A stretch of 64,000 nucleotides of DNA from Sulfuricella denitrificans skB26 (GTDB lineage Bacteria > Pseudomonadota > Gammaproteobacteria > Burkholderiales > Sulfuricellaceae): the NCBI RefSeq assembly GCF_000297055.2, contig NC_022357.1:1178001-1242000 (forward strand). Reading direction: 5' to 3'. How positions within the stretch are numbered: position 1 is the stretch's first letter; each line of letters opens with the position of its first letter. Below, piece after piece: positions 55,702 through 64,000 of the stretch. The notes beneath the pieces were generated by a model. It saw nothing but the letters and a program-made list of their open reading frames with translations, searched no databases and had not been told where the DNA came from. Made by a program: the position numbers and the translations under genes.

Positions 55702-55818
55702 TATTGCAGTATCCGATGTTATTTTCAGTTGGCCATTGTATCAATGATTTCCTGATGTAGGAACTATCCGGGTTATGAAGCATTGCAGGATATGTTGTGA
55801 CTGGAAGACTGTCACTGT

Positions 55819-56229
55819 CTAGCGATGCCTGCCTGGGGCGCTTGCCCACTGATCAGGGGGCACCTGTTCCGTGATTTTTAAGAGTAGCATCAAATCGCCC
55901 ATGATATCCAGATCGAAGCCCTTGCGGTTGCCACGGTTGTCGATGATCAGTTCGCTCAGGTATGAGAAACATCCAGGATGGCCCCAAACCAGGACAAGTT
56001 TTTCCGCAATATGGGGAAAATCAGCTTCTATGGAGGATAGGCTGGGGTCTGCTTTCGGCTGGGCAGGTGTGATTCCGACAGATTCTCTCGCCAATCCCGC
56101 ATTGAGTCGAGGCAGGGGGGCTTTGCTGTTACCGGGCGCGCTGCTATCGATGGCCCTTCCCGCCAACTTGGCAATGCGGCTTTCCAGTTCGGTAGCTATT
56201 TCCTGGGGGTTTTCCGGGGTTAATAGCAA
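55819..56229 (-). CDS. Unknown protein, tandem paralogue 1 (136 residues)
   Basis: Not recognised. Starts with TTG at 56229 behind a strong AAGGAGG seven bases upstream. An N-terminal coiled-coil-like helix (EIATELESRIAKLAGRA) and a variable middle lead to a conserved C-terminal domain: FPHIAEKLVLVWGHPGCFSY, LSELIIDNRGNRKGFDLDIM, LMLLLKITE. The same domain ends the neighbour at 56359-56829, so the pair arose by duplication. No signal peptide or membrane segment. Confidence 0.65.
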   Translation of the reverse strand: MLLTPENPQEIATELESRIAKLAGRAIDSSAPGNSKAPLPRLNAGLARESVGITPAQPKADPSLSSIEADFPHIAEKLVLVWGHPGCFSYLSELIIDNRGNRKGFDLDIMGDLMLLLKITEQVPPDQWASAPGRHR

Positions 56230-56358
56230 GCGTGCCTCCTTTTTGAATATTGTTATTTATTTCAAGTGAGGCCGGTGTTGCCAATATATCTTTTTGGTAT
56301 GGAAGTGAGTCTGGTTGCTGTCAGCTTGGTTTCCGGTCGTACATTTCACGGCTTAACG

Positions 56359-56829
56359 CTAGTCACCGATTTTGATGGAATCTGCCCATATGTCAGTGTG
56401 TGCACGTTCTGTAATGGCCAGCAGAAGCATCAGCTCACTCATGACATCCAGGCTGAAGCCCTGACGATTACTGCGATTATTGATCATCAGCTTGTTGAGA
56501 TAGCCCTCGCATTCCGGGTTGCCCCAAACCAGAGTAAGATTCTCCGCGATATTAGGAAAGACCGTTTCGAGAGCGGATTTGTCGTTGGTGATTTCAGATT
56601 GGCTGGGTTTGGTGTCGGTCGCCGTTTTAATTTCTCCATCTGCTTCCGTTACACCCGCATTGAGTTGAGGGAAGGCTGCCTCGCCATCGCCGCATAGTAA
56701 GGTTGAAAGGGTTGGGGGATGCGGGTTGGCGGCGGGCTCACTGCTGCCAATGACCATTCTTTCCAGCCTGGCAATGCGGCTTTCTAGCTCGGAGATTTTT
56801 TCCAGAGCGTTCTCTAGGGTTGGTAGCAT
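56359..56829 (-). CDS. Unknown protein, tandem paralogue 2 (156 residues)
   Basis: Not recognised. N-terminal helix KISELESRIARLERM, a linker rich in Pro, Thr and Asp, then the domain FPNIAENLTLVWGNPECEGY, LNKLMINNRSNRQGFSLDVM, LMLLLAITE shared with the neighbour at 55819-56229. The ATG at 56829 follows GGAG by 4 bases. The conserved W-G-x-P-x-C-x2-Y/Y-L core and NR-x-NR-x-GF are the best family markers. Confidence 0.65.
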   Translation of the reverse strand: MLPTLENALEKISELESRIARLERMVIGSSEPAANPHPPTLSTLLCGDGEAAFPQLNAGVTEADGEIKTATDTKPSQSEITNDKSALETVFPNIAENLTLVWGNPECEGYLNKLMINNRSNRQGFSLDVMSELMLLLAITERAHTDIWADSIKIGD

Positions 56830-56949
56830 GAGACTCCACGTTGGATCTTGTTGATTTTTTTATTACTTTGATGGAGATGGGCCTGTGTTGTCAATAAATT
56901 CCTTTGGAATGTTAGTGAATAGGGTTGATGCTCAAAATCTGGGCGCGCC

Positions 56950-57795
56950 ATGATCCCCAAAAATATCCTGATCACAGGTTGTTCCAGCGGAATCGGGCGT
57001 TGCGTTGCCGCAGGACTGACAAAGCGCGGCTACCGTGTTTTTGCCTCTGCTCGCAAGGCGGAGGATGTGCGGTCGCTTGAGGCTGAAGGCCTGGAAAGCG
57101 TGCAGATCGATCTGGCAGATTCGGTCTCCATTCATCGTGCGATGGATGAGGTTCTGGCGCGCTGTGGAGGGCAACTCGATGCCCTGTTTAACAACGGCGC
57201 TTACGGCCAGCCTGGCGCGGTGGAGGATCTGAGGCGTGAAGTATTGCGCGAGCAGTTCGAGGCCAACCTGTTCGGCACGGTTGAGTTGACCAATCGGGTG
57301 GTGCCGATGATGCGCGCTCAGGGCCACGGCCGCATTATTATGAACAGCTCGGTGCTGGGGTTGGTTGCATTGCCTTACCGGGGCGCCTACATCGCCAGCA
57401 AATATGCGCTGGAAGGTATTACAGATACGCTGCGGCTGGAACTTCGCGGTAGCGGCATTCATGTTTCCCTGATCGAGCCGGGGCCGATCGAGAGTCGTTT
57501 TCGGGCGAATTCATTTGAGGTCTACAAGCGCAATATCGATGTGGAACGCAGTGCCCACCGCGAGAAATACCTGGCCATGGAGAGTCGGCTGGTCAAGCAG
57601 GGTGCCGCAGTGCCGTTTACGCTCCCACCCGGGGCGGTGCTGGATAAAGTGATTCATGCTTTGGAGTGCAAGCATCCAAAAATTCGGTATAACGTGACCG
57701 TCCCTACTCACTTGTTTGCCACGCTTAAGCGGATTTTGCCTGATGGCTGGATGGATAAGCTACTTGCCTCGGTAGGAGGGGACGGCAGTAAATAG
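56950..57795 (+). CDS. Short-chain dehydrogenase/reductase
   Basis: A 281-residue classical SDR using NAD(P)H. Cofactor motif TGCSSGIGR at residues 9-17; NNGAYG replaces the more usual NNAG; the active site is Ser in NSSVLG and Y-x3-K in YIASKYALEG. The C-terminal 50 residues are longer than minimal SDRs. The substrate is unknown; similar enzymes act on retinol-like or hydroxysteroid-like compounds. It diverges from the paralogue pair. Confidence 0.88.
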   Translation: MIPKNILITGCSSGIGRCVAAGLTKRGYRVFASARKAEDVRSLEAEGLESVQIDLADSVSIHRAMDEVLARCGGQLDALFNNGAYGQPGAVEDLRREVLREQFEANLFGTVELTNRVVPMMRAQGHGRIIMNSSVLGLVALPYRGAYIASKYALEGITDTLRLELRGSGIHVSLIEPGPIESRFRANSFEVYKRNIDVERSAHREKYLAMESRLVKQGAAVPFTLPPGAVLDKVIHALECKHPKIRYNVTVPTHLFATLKRILPDGWMDKLLASVGGDGSK

Positions 57796-57925
57796 CTTGG
57801 ACTGATTTGACTGGATGGTTTTCCTTGTGGTTTGCAGGCTTGAAATTTTGTTTGCTCTCCCCCATCTAGAATCTGGATTTCTCGCTTATTGTGTCTACTG
57901 AATCGAATTATCGAAAGGAATGAAT

Positions 57926-58309
57926 ATGGCAGGATTGGATAGTAAAACGCCGATACCAACGGAAATCAAACTTCACCAGAAATCACGCATGCTGGAGATT
58001 GCGTTTTCCGATGGGCTGCGTTTTGAGCTGCCTTGCGAATTCCTGCGGGTGTACTCGCCTTCTGCCGAGGTGCGCGGTCATGGCCCTGGGCAGGAAGTAT
58101 TGCAGGTTGGAAAGAAAAATGTAGAAATTACGGATGTTCAGCCGGTGGGCAGCTATGCAGTACAACTGGTTTTCTCCGATGGCCATGATAGCGGCCTGTA
58201 CTCATGGGATTATCTGCATGATTTGGGTGTCCGTCAGGAAGCGCTTTGGAAGCAATATGTAGAGCGCATGAATGAGGCGGGTGCCCGCCGCGAACCGGCT
58301 ACCCTCTGA
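57926..58309 (+). CDS. DUF971 (GBBH-like N-terminal domain) protein
   Basis: A 127-residue protein with the DUF971 pattern: RMLEIAFSDGLRFELPCEFL, RVYSPSAEVRGHG, GSYAVQLVFSDGHDSGLYSW and DYLHDLG. This domain occurs in ApbC/Mrp-type Fe-S carriers and gamma-butyrobetaine hydroxylases. AGGA lies six bases before the ATG at 57926; an ATG two codons earlier is too close to it. It often lies near ubiE, which is not present here. Confidence 0.85.
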   Translation: MAGLDSKTPIPTEIKLHQKSRMLEIAFSDGLRFELPCEFLRVYSPSAEVRGHGPGQEVLQVGKKNVEITDVQPVGSYAVQLVFSDGHDSGLYSWDYLHDLGVRQEALWKQYVERMNEAGARREPATL

Positions 58310-58383
58310 AGTGGGGTGATGGGAAATGGGAGAGGAGTGATGGTCGAAAGATTTTCGTCACCCATTGCTCATTACCGAGCCGG

Positions 58384-59601
58384 TTATATCCCCAGTGTTT
58401 CTACCCAGGCCAGTGCGGCAAGGTGAGCCTGGTTGATCTTTTCCGGCTCCAGTTGCAGAGAAAACGCCAGTTTTTCAATCTGGTCGGAATCCCCCTCCTC
58501 ACAAGCTATAGTCAGATCCAGGAAGGGGCCGTAGAGGCCTTGCCGGGTCAGCAGTGCATCGGAGATCGCTTCCGGCAGAGAGAGCTTGTCCAGCACCTCG
58601 TCCATGGGCATTTCCAGCATGGCATCGAGCAACGAGAATACTCCAACAATAAACAGGTTGTCGCGATCGGCCGCATCCAGCATATCCTTGCCCAATAGCT
58701 CGGTCAGGCGGCCGCGGGTGACGGCTGTTTTTATCAGGGCAGCCGAGGTGCTGCCTTCTCCAGCGGTGACGAGTAGGAGGGTCAGCCAGCGGTACAGCTG
58801 CTGATAACCGAGAATCGCCAGTGCGTGGCGCAGTGACTGGATTTCGCAGGACAGGCCAAAGCCGACAGAATTGATGTAACGCAACAGCTTGAAGGAAAGG
58901 GCTACGTCACGTTTGAAAGAAGATTCGATATCCTTGATTTCCGCATTGTTGCGCACCTTGTTGAGCAGTTCCAGCACGACGGCGTAGGCAGGATTGATAA
59001 CCTTGGCGCTCAGCGTTTCCGGGTGGGCAAAATAATAGCCCTGATAATAGGCGAATCCCAGTTTTTTGCAAATATTGTGCTCGCGTTTGGTTTCGACCTT
59101 TTCTGCAATCAGCTGGGCAGGATGATTTTCCAAGGCGCGAACATGAGTTTCAAGCTGGCCGCTGGCATTAAGCTTCTGGACATCCAGTTTGATGAAGTTT
59201 GCGATTGCCAGCAGCGGGGCGCTTTCCGGTGTCAGCTCAAAGTCATCCAGGGCCAGGCGGTATCCCAGTGTGCGGAGTTCGTGGCAGCGTGCCAGCAGCT
59301 CCGGAGTCGCATGTGTGGTTTCCAGAATTTCCAGCACTGCCCGGTTGACCGGTAGCAGTTCGAGGAAATCACTCATCAGCATGGAGGTGGAGGCATTGAT
59401 GAAGGCCAATTTGTCGCCTAGCAGCCATTCTGCTCCCATGTTGCTGAGCATGTTGGCCAGCACCTTGGAGGTGGCCAGATGGTCATCGGTGAAGCTGGCA
59501 TGGGTGGCTTCTGCGCTACGGCGGAACAGAAGTTCATAACCAATGATTTTTTGCTGATTGTCAACGATCGGCTGGCGGGCGAGATAGACGTGGTCTTGCA
59601 T
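58384..59601 (-). CDS. EAL-HDOD two-domain signalling protein
   Basis: A 405-residue protein of the YuxH/CdgJ type. The N-terminal EAL-like domain starts VYLARQPIVDNQQKIIGYEL and has YELLFR in place of the catalytic EALLR motif, so it is probably inactive as a c-di-GMP phosphodiesterase. The C-terminal HDOD domain covers about residues 200-390 (KDIESSFKRDVALSFKLLRY, INSVGFGLS). Relatives regulate motility. It follows cheA by 14 bases, in the same operon. Confidence 0.88.
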   Translation of the reverse strand: MQDHVYLARQPIVDNQQKIIGYELLFRRSAEATHASFTDDHLATSKVLANMLSNMGAEWLLGDKLAFINASTSMLMSDFLELLPVNRAVLEILETTHATPELLARCHELRTLGYRLALDDFELTPESAPLLAIANFIKLDVQKLNASGQLETHVRALENHPAQLIAEKVETKREHNICKKLGFAYYQGYYFAHPETLSAKVINPAYAVVLELLNKVRNNAEIKDIESSFKRDVALSFKLLRYINSVGFGLSCEIQSLRHALAILGYQQLYRWLTLLLVTAGEGSTSAALIKTAVTRGRLTELLGKDMLDAADRDNLFIVGVFSLLDAMLEMPMDEVLDKLSLPEAISDALLTRQGLYGPFLDLTIACEEGDSDQIEKLAFSLQLEPEKINQAHLAALAWVETLGI

Positions 59602-59615
59602 TAGAGTTCTAGCCC

Positions 59616-61448
59616 TTACGCAGTAAACATTGATGCATGAGTCGCTTGGGTGCTCATTTCCAGCAGCTCCTCGATATCCAGCACCAGCACCACCAAGCCA
59701 TCACCGGACAGGGTGGCACCTGCTATGCCTTTGGGTTTGATGTCATGCAGCGGTTTAATGACTACGTCATCCCGACCGATGAAGCCGTCGATAGCCAGGA
59801 TAAAGTTGGTCGCTGTGGCTTGCATCAGGACACCGAATGATGGTGTGCCATCCTGCGGCCAGCCAATCAGGCTGGCCAGGGACCTTACTGGTAGAACCTC
59901 ATCTCGCACCACCATGGTTGCTCGGCCGGAAACACGCTGGATTTCTGCGGGGTTGATGGGGATGATCTCACGTACCATGGAAAGTGGTACAGCAAAAGGC
60001 TGTTCACCCAGGCGTACCACCAGAACGGGGAGAATGGCCAGGGTCAGCGGCAGGGAGATGGTAATGGTTGTGCCGTGACCGACGACTGAATTGATGTCAA
60101 TTCGACCATTCAGTTTCTGGATGTTGGTGCGCACGACGTCCATCCCGACACCCCGTCCGGAAACGTCTGAAATCTCGTCCTTGGTCGAAAAGCCGGGCAG
60201 GAAGATCAGATGCAGAGACTGCCTGTCATCCAGTGAATTTGCTGCTTCAGCATCGATCAGCCCTTTTTCGATAGCCTTGCGGCGTATGGTGTCGGGCCGC
60301 ATGCCTTTGCCATCGTCGGCAATCTCGATAACGATGTGATCACCTGACTGCATGGCGGAAAGTTTCACCAGGCTCTTGGTCGGCTTGCCTGCGGCGATGC
60401 GCTCCTGCGTGCTTTCCACCCCATGGTCCACTGCGTTACGCACCAGATGGACGATAGGATCGTTAAGATCCTCGATCATGGTTTTGTCGATTTCGGTTTC
60501 TTCACCCACGATCAGCAATTCAACTTCTTTTCCCAGTTGCCGGGCAAGGTCGCGCGCCAGGCGCGGATACTTCTGGAACAGCCTGCCGATCGGCTGCATC
60601 CGGGTTTTCATCACCGCATTTTGCAGATCGCTCACCAACAGGTCCAGATGGCTGACGGCTTCGTCCAGTGCCTTGAGGGTGTCGCCGTCGGTCTTGCCCT
60701 GGAGGATGTTCGCACGCAGGCAGGTAAGACGGTTCTTGGTGAGGCCGATTTCGCCGGAAAGGTTGAGCACCATGTCCAGTCGCGAGGTGTCTACGCGGAT
60801 AGTTGTTTCCTTGGCGGCAGGCTGCTGGGCAGAGGGCGCCTTGGCGCGGGGCGCAAGGTTGACCTGGGCTGAGGCTTGGATAACAGGTGCAATCTCCATA
60901 GGGAGGATAACTTGGGATGCGGTTATGCTTTCCGCCGGCGTGCCGGTGACGGTGTGGTACAACGCCTGCCAATCCGGACCTCCGGATTCTTGGATGGTAG
61001 CCTGATCTGCGTGGTTAGACTCACCTGATGCGGCAAGGGTCGCTAGCACCACCTTTTCACCAGCCAGAACGCAGTCCAATGCTTTCAGAATAGCGGCATC
61101 TGCTGCATCCGGCAGTTGCGACTGGGCGAGCGAGCCGAACATGGTGCGTACCACGCCGGTTGCGTTCATGATGACATCCATGATCTCGGCGGTCAGGGTT
61201 AGTTCGCCGGTGCGTAACTTGTCGAACAGGTTTTCGGTGCGGTGGCATAGCCCGACCAGATCGTTGACATTGAGAAAGCCGGCGCCACCCTTGATCGTGT
61301 GGAATCCGCGGAAAATATCGTTTAGCAGCGCCTTGTCACTGGGGCGTTTTTCCAGTTCGACTAATTTGTTGTCTACATCAGACAGCAACTCACCCGCTTC
61401 CGTCAGAAAATCCTGTAGTAACTCTTCCATTCCGGCGAAGTGGCTCAT
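59616..61448 (-). CDS. cheA: Chemotaxis histidine kinase CheA
   Basis: Phosphorylates CheY in response to receptor signals. The 610-residue protein has an Hpt domain with phospho-acceptor His50 (FRGFHTIKGGAGF), dimerisation domain (DTSRLDMVLNLSGEIGLTKN), ATPase with N box LVRNAVDHGVE, G1 DDGKGMRP and G2 SGRGVGMDVV, and a C-terminal CheW-like domain. The P2 CheY-binding domain is absent or very short. GGGAGA precedes the ATG. It follows cheZ by 37 bases. Confidence 0.96.
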   Translation of the reverse strand: MSHFAGMEELLQDFLTEAGELLSDVDNKLVELEKRPSDKALLNDIFRGFHTIKGGAGFLNVNDLVGLCHRTENLFDKLRTGELTLTAEIMDVIMNATGVVRTMFGSLAQSQLPDAADAAILKALDCVLAGEKVVLATLAASGESNHADQATIQESGGPDWQALYHTVTGTPAESITASQVILPMEIAPVIQASAQVNLAPRAKAPSAQQPAAKETTIRVDTSRLDMVLNLSGEIGLTKNRLTCLRANILQGKTDGDTLKALDEAVSHLDLLVSDLQNAVMKTRMQPIGRLFQKYPRLARDLARQLGKEVELLIVGEETEIDKTMIEDLNDPIVHLVRNAVDHGVESTQERIAAGKPTKSLVKLSAMQSGDHIVIEIADDGKGMRPDTIRRKAIEKGLIDAEAANSLDDRQSLHLIFLPGFSTKDEISDVSGRGVGMDVVRTNIQKLNGRIDINSVVGHGTTITISLPLTLAILPVLVVRLGEQPFAVPLSMVREIIPINPAEIQRVSGRATMVVRDEVLPVRSLASLIGWPQDGTPSFGVLMQATATNFILAIDGFIGRDDVVIKPLHDIKPKGIAGATLSGDGLVVLVLDIEELLEMSTQATHASMFTA

Positions 61449-61485
61449 GGTTTCTCCCAGCTACCGAGTTTAATTGCGTGTTGTA

Positions 61486-62232
61486 TTAAAAGCCCAGGCT
61501 TTCGAGCAGATCGTCGACCTGGACTTGGCTGGTCACTACGTCAGCTCTGCCTTTTGCATTGATTACCGGCCCGTTCAGCAAGCCGGTATCCATTTCAGTT
61601 TTCTTCTCGGCAGGCGTCGTCGCCAGCAGCAATTGCAGCATGTCCCGTTCCATTTGATGGGCCATATCGATAACCTTCTTGATCACCTGGCCGGTCAGAT
61701 CCTGGAAGTCCTGCGCCATCATGATTTCCATTAGTTGGGCATTGGTCGCCTTGGTCTGGCTGGGGACCTCTTTCAGATAGCTGCGGGTTTCTTCCGTCAG
61801 TTGTTTGAATTCTTCCAGGCTGAGCTGATTGTCGAACAGGCGCTGCCATTTGGAGCTGAGCCCTATCGCACCCGCTTCGAGCTTTTCCTGAATAGGCTGG
61901 GCGACTTCAGTGGCGGTCAGTGCGCGTTCCGCCGCTCGTTGTGTCATGGTTGCAATATAGGCGAGGCGTTCGCGGGTGTCGGGTATAGCATCGACTGTTT
62001 CTGCCAGTTTTTTGTCATAACCCAACTCACGCAGCGTATCGTGCAGCTTGCGTGTCAAGTGGCCGATTTGCGAGAATAAGCTCTCGTCGTCGGGCTCAGT
62101 TGTCAGGTCGGTCGCTGCGGTGTCCTGTTTTATTTCGGATGCGGCTGGTTGTGTGCTGCCGGCCATGACAATGCTATCGAACAGGGCTTCCAGATCGTCG
62201 GAATCCCCGCTGCCTGAAATAACGTTACTCAC
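61486..62232 (-). CDS. cheZ: CheY-P phosphatase CheZ
   Basis: Dephosphorylates CheY-P. The 248-residue helical protein has the CheZ active-site pattern EIMMAQDFQDLTGQVIKKVI, with the catalytic Gln in QDFQDLTGQ. It starts with GTG at 62232 behind GGAGA. A C-terminal VDDLLESLGF matches the peptide that binds CheY. It lies 16 bases downstream of cheY. Confidence 0.95.
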   Translation of the reverse strand: MSNVISGSGDSDDLEALFDSIVMAGSTQPAASEIKQDTAATDLTTEPDDESLFSQIGHLTRKLHDTLRELGYDKKLAETVDAIPDTRERLAYIATMTQRAAERALTATEVAQPIQEKLEAGAIGLSSKWQRLFDNQLSLEEFKQLTEETRSYLKEVPSQTKATNAQLMEIMMAQDFQDLTGQVIKKVIDMAHQMERDMLQLLLATTPAEKKTEMDTGLLNGPVINAKGRADVVTSQVQVDDLLESLGF

Positions 62233-62248
62233 CGAGCGTCTCCTTTAA

Positions 62249-62638
62249 TCATTTGCCCATTTTTTCAAAAATTTTATTTAGCTTCTCTTCCAGTACGGCA
62301 GCCGTAAAAGGCTTGACGACATAGCCGCTGGCGCCAGATTGGGCCGCCGCGATGATGTTTTCCTTCTTGGCTTCGGCGGTTACCATTAACACCGGCAAGT
62401 GCTTCAGCGTGTCATCAGCTCGGATGGCCTGAAGTAGTTCAATGCCGGTCATGTTGGGCATGTTCCAGTCACTGACCACGAAATCGAAATTGCCGCCGCG
62501 CAGCTTGGCGAGTGCAGCTACGCCATCTTCGGCTTCGTCTGCGTTGGTGAATTCCAGCTCCTTCAGCAGATTGCGTATAATCCTTCTCATTGTCGAAAAA
62601 TCATCGACGATCAGGAATTTCATGTTCTTATCGGCCAT
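62249..62638 (-). CDS. cheY: Chemotaxis response regulator CheY
   Basis: A 129-residue receiver domain: acidic pocket VDDFSTMRR, phosphorylation Asp in [17 protein letters not shown], conserved Thr/Ser in [11 protein letters not shown] and Lys in VVKPFTA. Its close match to E. coli CheY indicates the flagellar switch regulator. It precedes cheZ and follows a cheV gene. Confidence 0.97.
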   Translation of the reverse strand: MADKNMKFLIVDDFSTMRRIIRNLLKELEFTNADEAEDGVAALAKLRGGNFDFVVSDWNMPNMTGIELLQAIRADDTLKHLPVLMVTAEAKKENIIAAAQSGASGYVVKPFTAAVLEEKLNKIFEKMGK

Positions 62639-62745
62639 GGACTACTCCGCGGGTAATGTGTTTTGTGCTCATCTCGCCATTGTACGATGCCATGGCGCGG
62701 TTTAGGGCGTTAGCCTGAATTTGCTACTGTGCTTCATCGGACTGT

Positions 62746-63678
62746 CTATCTGAGTAACAGAGGACGTAAAGTGTCGGCCAGAACGGCCGGATCGAACTTG
62801 GCAACATAGGCGTCCACGCCGACACGTTTACCCATGTCGCGGTTGGCTTCCGACGAAAGTGAGGAATGCATGACTACCGGGATGCCTTCGAATCGCCGGT
62901 CGGATTTAATGTTTTTCGTCAGGACATAACCGTCCATTTCGGGCATTTCGGCGTCCACGAGAATGACCTTGATCTGGTCGTACACCGTGGAGCCATCCTG
63001 CTGGGAACGGGCTGCCATATTCTGCAGCCTTTCCCACGCCTCCAGGCCGTTGGTGGCCTGCTGGTATTTAACGCCCAGCTTGTCCAGCACCATGACGATT
63101 TCCTTGCGCGCGATCGCCGAGTCATCTGTAAAGAATACTGTTGGTTCTGCATCTGTTTCGATCGGGGCAAGGTCGGGCATGGGTTCGATTCCAATGGCGT
63201 TAGCCAGAATCTGTTCGACGTCGAGAATTGAAACCAGTTTACCGTCGGATAGTTCCGTGATCGCGGTGATCAGGCCATCGTTGCCGGTCAACATGCTTTG
63301 AGGGGGTTTGACCTGGTCCCAGTCAACGCGAATGATGCGATCGACGTCATGCACCAGGAAGCCCTGAGTATGCCGGCTATATTCGGTGACGATCATGGTG
63401 TGTCCAGTGTCTTCCGGTACTTCCCTCAGATTGATAATCTTGGCCAGCGCGATCACCGGGATGATATTGCCGCGCAGGGAGATCACTCCCTCGACGCCAT
63501 CTGGCATATTAGGGGATTTTGTAACCTTGGGAGTCTGGCAGACTTCACGTACCTTGAATACGTTAATGCCGAAAATTTCTCCGCTGCCCAATGAGAAGAG
63601 CAGGATTTCCATCTTGTTGGAGCCGGCCAGTTTGGTTCTGGCGTCCACTGCATCGATGAGCTGGTTGCGCTTTTCCAT
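62746..63678 (-). CDS. cheV: Chemotaxis coupling protein CheV (copy 1)
   Basis: A 310-residue protein with an N-terminal CheW-like domain (LLFSLGSGEIFGINVFKVRE, GVEGVISLRGNIIPVIALAK) and a C-terminal receiver (VFFTDDSAIARKEI; Asp in KVILVDAEMPEMDGYVL). It couples receptors to CheA and can be tuned by phosphorylation. The start at 63678 follows GGGG by eight bases; an ATG four codons upstream overlaps that site. Confidence 0.94.
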   Translation of the reverse strand: MEKRNQLIDAVDARTKLAGSNKMEILLFSLGSGEIFGINVFKVREVCQTPKVTKSPNMPDGVEGVISLRGNIIPVIALAKIINLREVPEDTGHTMIVTEYSRHTQGFLVHDVDRIIRVDWDQVKPPQSMLTGNDGLITAITELSDGKLVSILDVEQILANAIGIEPMPDLAPIETDAEPTVFFTDDSAIARKEIVMVLDKLGVKYQQATNGLEAWERLQNMAARSQQDGSTVYDQIKVILVDAEMPEMDGYVLTKNIKSDRRFEGIPVVMHSSLSSEANRDMGKRVGVDAYVAKFDPAVLADTLRPLLLR

Positions 63679-63690
63679 ATTATTCCCCAT

Positions 63691-64000
63691 TTATTTAAGA
63701 GGTTCGCTTAATAACTGGGTGAGCGTGGCCGCCAGTTTATGTGGTTCGAATTTAGGAACATACTCGTCCACGCCAACCGACCGGCCAAGTTGCTGGTTGG
63801 CATCGCTGCTCAATGAAGAGTGCATGATAACTGGAATGCCAGCAAAGCGAGAATCGCTCTTGACGTGTTTGGTGAGTACGTAACCGTCCATTTCCGGCAT
63901 TTCCACGTCGGTGAGAATCAGCTGTATGAAGCTGCTGACCGGGACATGAGCTGCATCAGCCTGACTGGCAATTTTTTGTAGTTCATCCCACGCCTGTTTG
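63691..64000 (-). CDS. cheV: Chemotaxis coupling protein CheV (copy 2), 3' part only
   Basis: The C-terminal receiver end of a second CheV; the gene continues beyond the window. Visible are QLILTDVEMPEMDGYVLTKH and SDSRFAGIPVIMHSSLSSDA, very like copy 1 (SDRRFEGIPVVMHSSLSSEA). The stop (TAA) is 12 bases before the copy 1 start, so both are in the same operon. Confidence 0.92.
   Translation of the reverse strand, partial: KQAWDELQKIASQADAAHVPVSSFIQLILTDVEMPEMDGYVLTKHVKSDSRFAGIPVIMHSSLSSDANQQLGRSVGVDEYVPKFEPHKLAATLTQLLSEPLK

Overview
The window looks like a chromosome segment of a betaproteobacterium, most likely an autotrophic sulfur oxidiser close to Sulfuricella and relatives in the Nitrosomonadales. 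This is inferred from the SoeABC-type sulfite dehydrogenase operon, the gene orders lolA-rarA-serS and gloB-methyltransferase-rnhA-dnaQ, a PEP-CTERM/VPxPA exported protein, and the TamA/TamB and MlaA envelope genes. No rRNA genes and no CRISPR array were seen.

Layout. 1-4.4 kb: the end of a peptide/microcin-type ABC importer operon (permease, permease, double ATPase). 4.4-9.7 kb: MltD, GloB, a methyltransferase, RNase HI, DnaQ and a membrane methyltransferase. 9.7-10.9 kb: three small cytosolic proteins, stress-type or unknown. 11.3-13.7 kb: oxidative pentose-phosphate pair gnd-zwf. 13.7-15.7 kb: gltX followed by tRNA-Ala, tRNA-Glu and tRNA-Asp on the minus strand, and a separate tRNA-Val. 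15.9-18.4 kb: an HflX GTPase gene followed by an RlmN/Cfr-type radical SAM methylase gene, probably one operon. 18.9-19.7 kb: a PEP-CTERM protein with a likely sigma-54 promoter. 20.4-25.3 kb: lolA-rarA-serS and mltF.

25.3-30.5 kb: a 5.1-kb integrated mobilisable island at the 3' end of tRNA-Ser(CGA). It has a partial duplication of the tRNA end at its far border, a P4-type integrase, a MobV (Pre/Mob) relaxase, AlpA and HTH regulators, several tiny unknown genes, and matching 12-bp tandem repeats at both ends that look like integrase arm sites. This is the clearest accessory region and holds most of the unexplained small genes.

30.6-42.7 kb: a GAF-GGDEF diguanylate cyclase; an operon of an unknown protein, a CBS protein and an ArsB/NhaD permease; a PfkB kinase with MscS; a DUF-type membrane protein with a K+ channel carrying two RCK domains; a MarR regulator overlapped upstream by a near-perfect operator-like inverted repeat; and a ClC channel/antiporter. 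42.8-48.5 kb: a small membrane protein, TamA and TamB in an overlapping operon. 49.2-54.9 kb: soeABC plus an exported metallo-beta-lactamase-fold protein. 55-58.3 kb: mlaA, a tandem pair of unknown paralogues, an SDR enzyme and a DUF971 protein. 58.4-64 kb: chemotaxis operon cheV-cheV-cheY-cheZ-cheA followed by an EAL-HDOD protein, running off the window.

Most of the window is ordinary housekeeping and envelope biology. The observations most likely to be new are the island and its small genes, the tandem paralogue pair at 55.8-56.8 kb, the small membrane protein overlapping tamA, the HflX/RlmN-like pair, and several regulatory inverted repeats and a candidate small RNA. All functional names come from motif recognition by eye; no database search was run.
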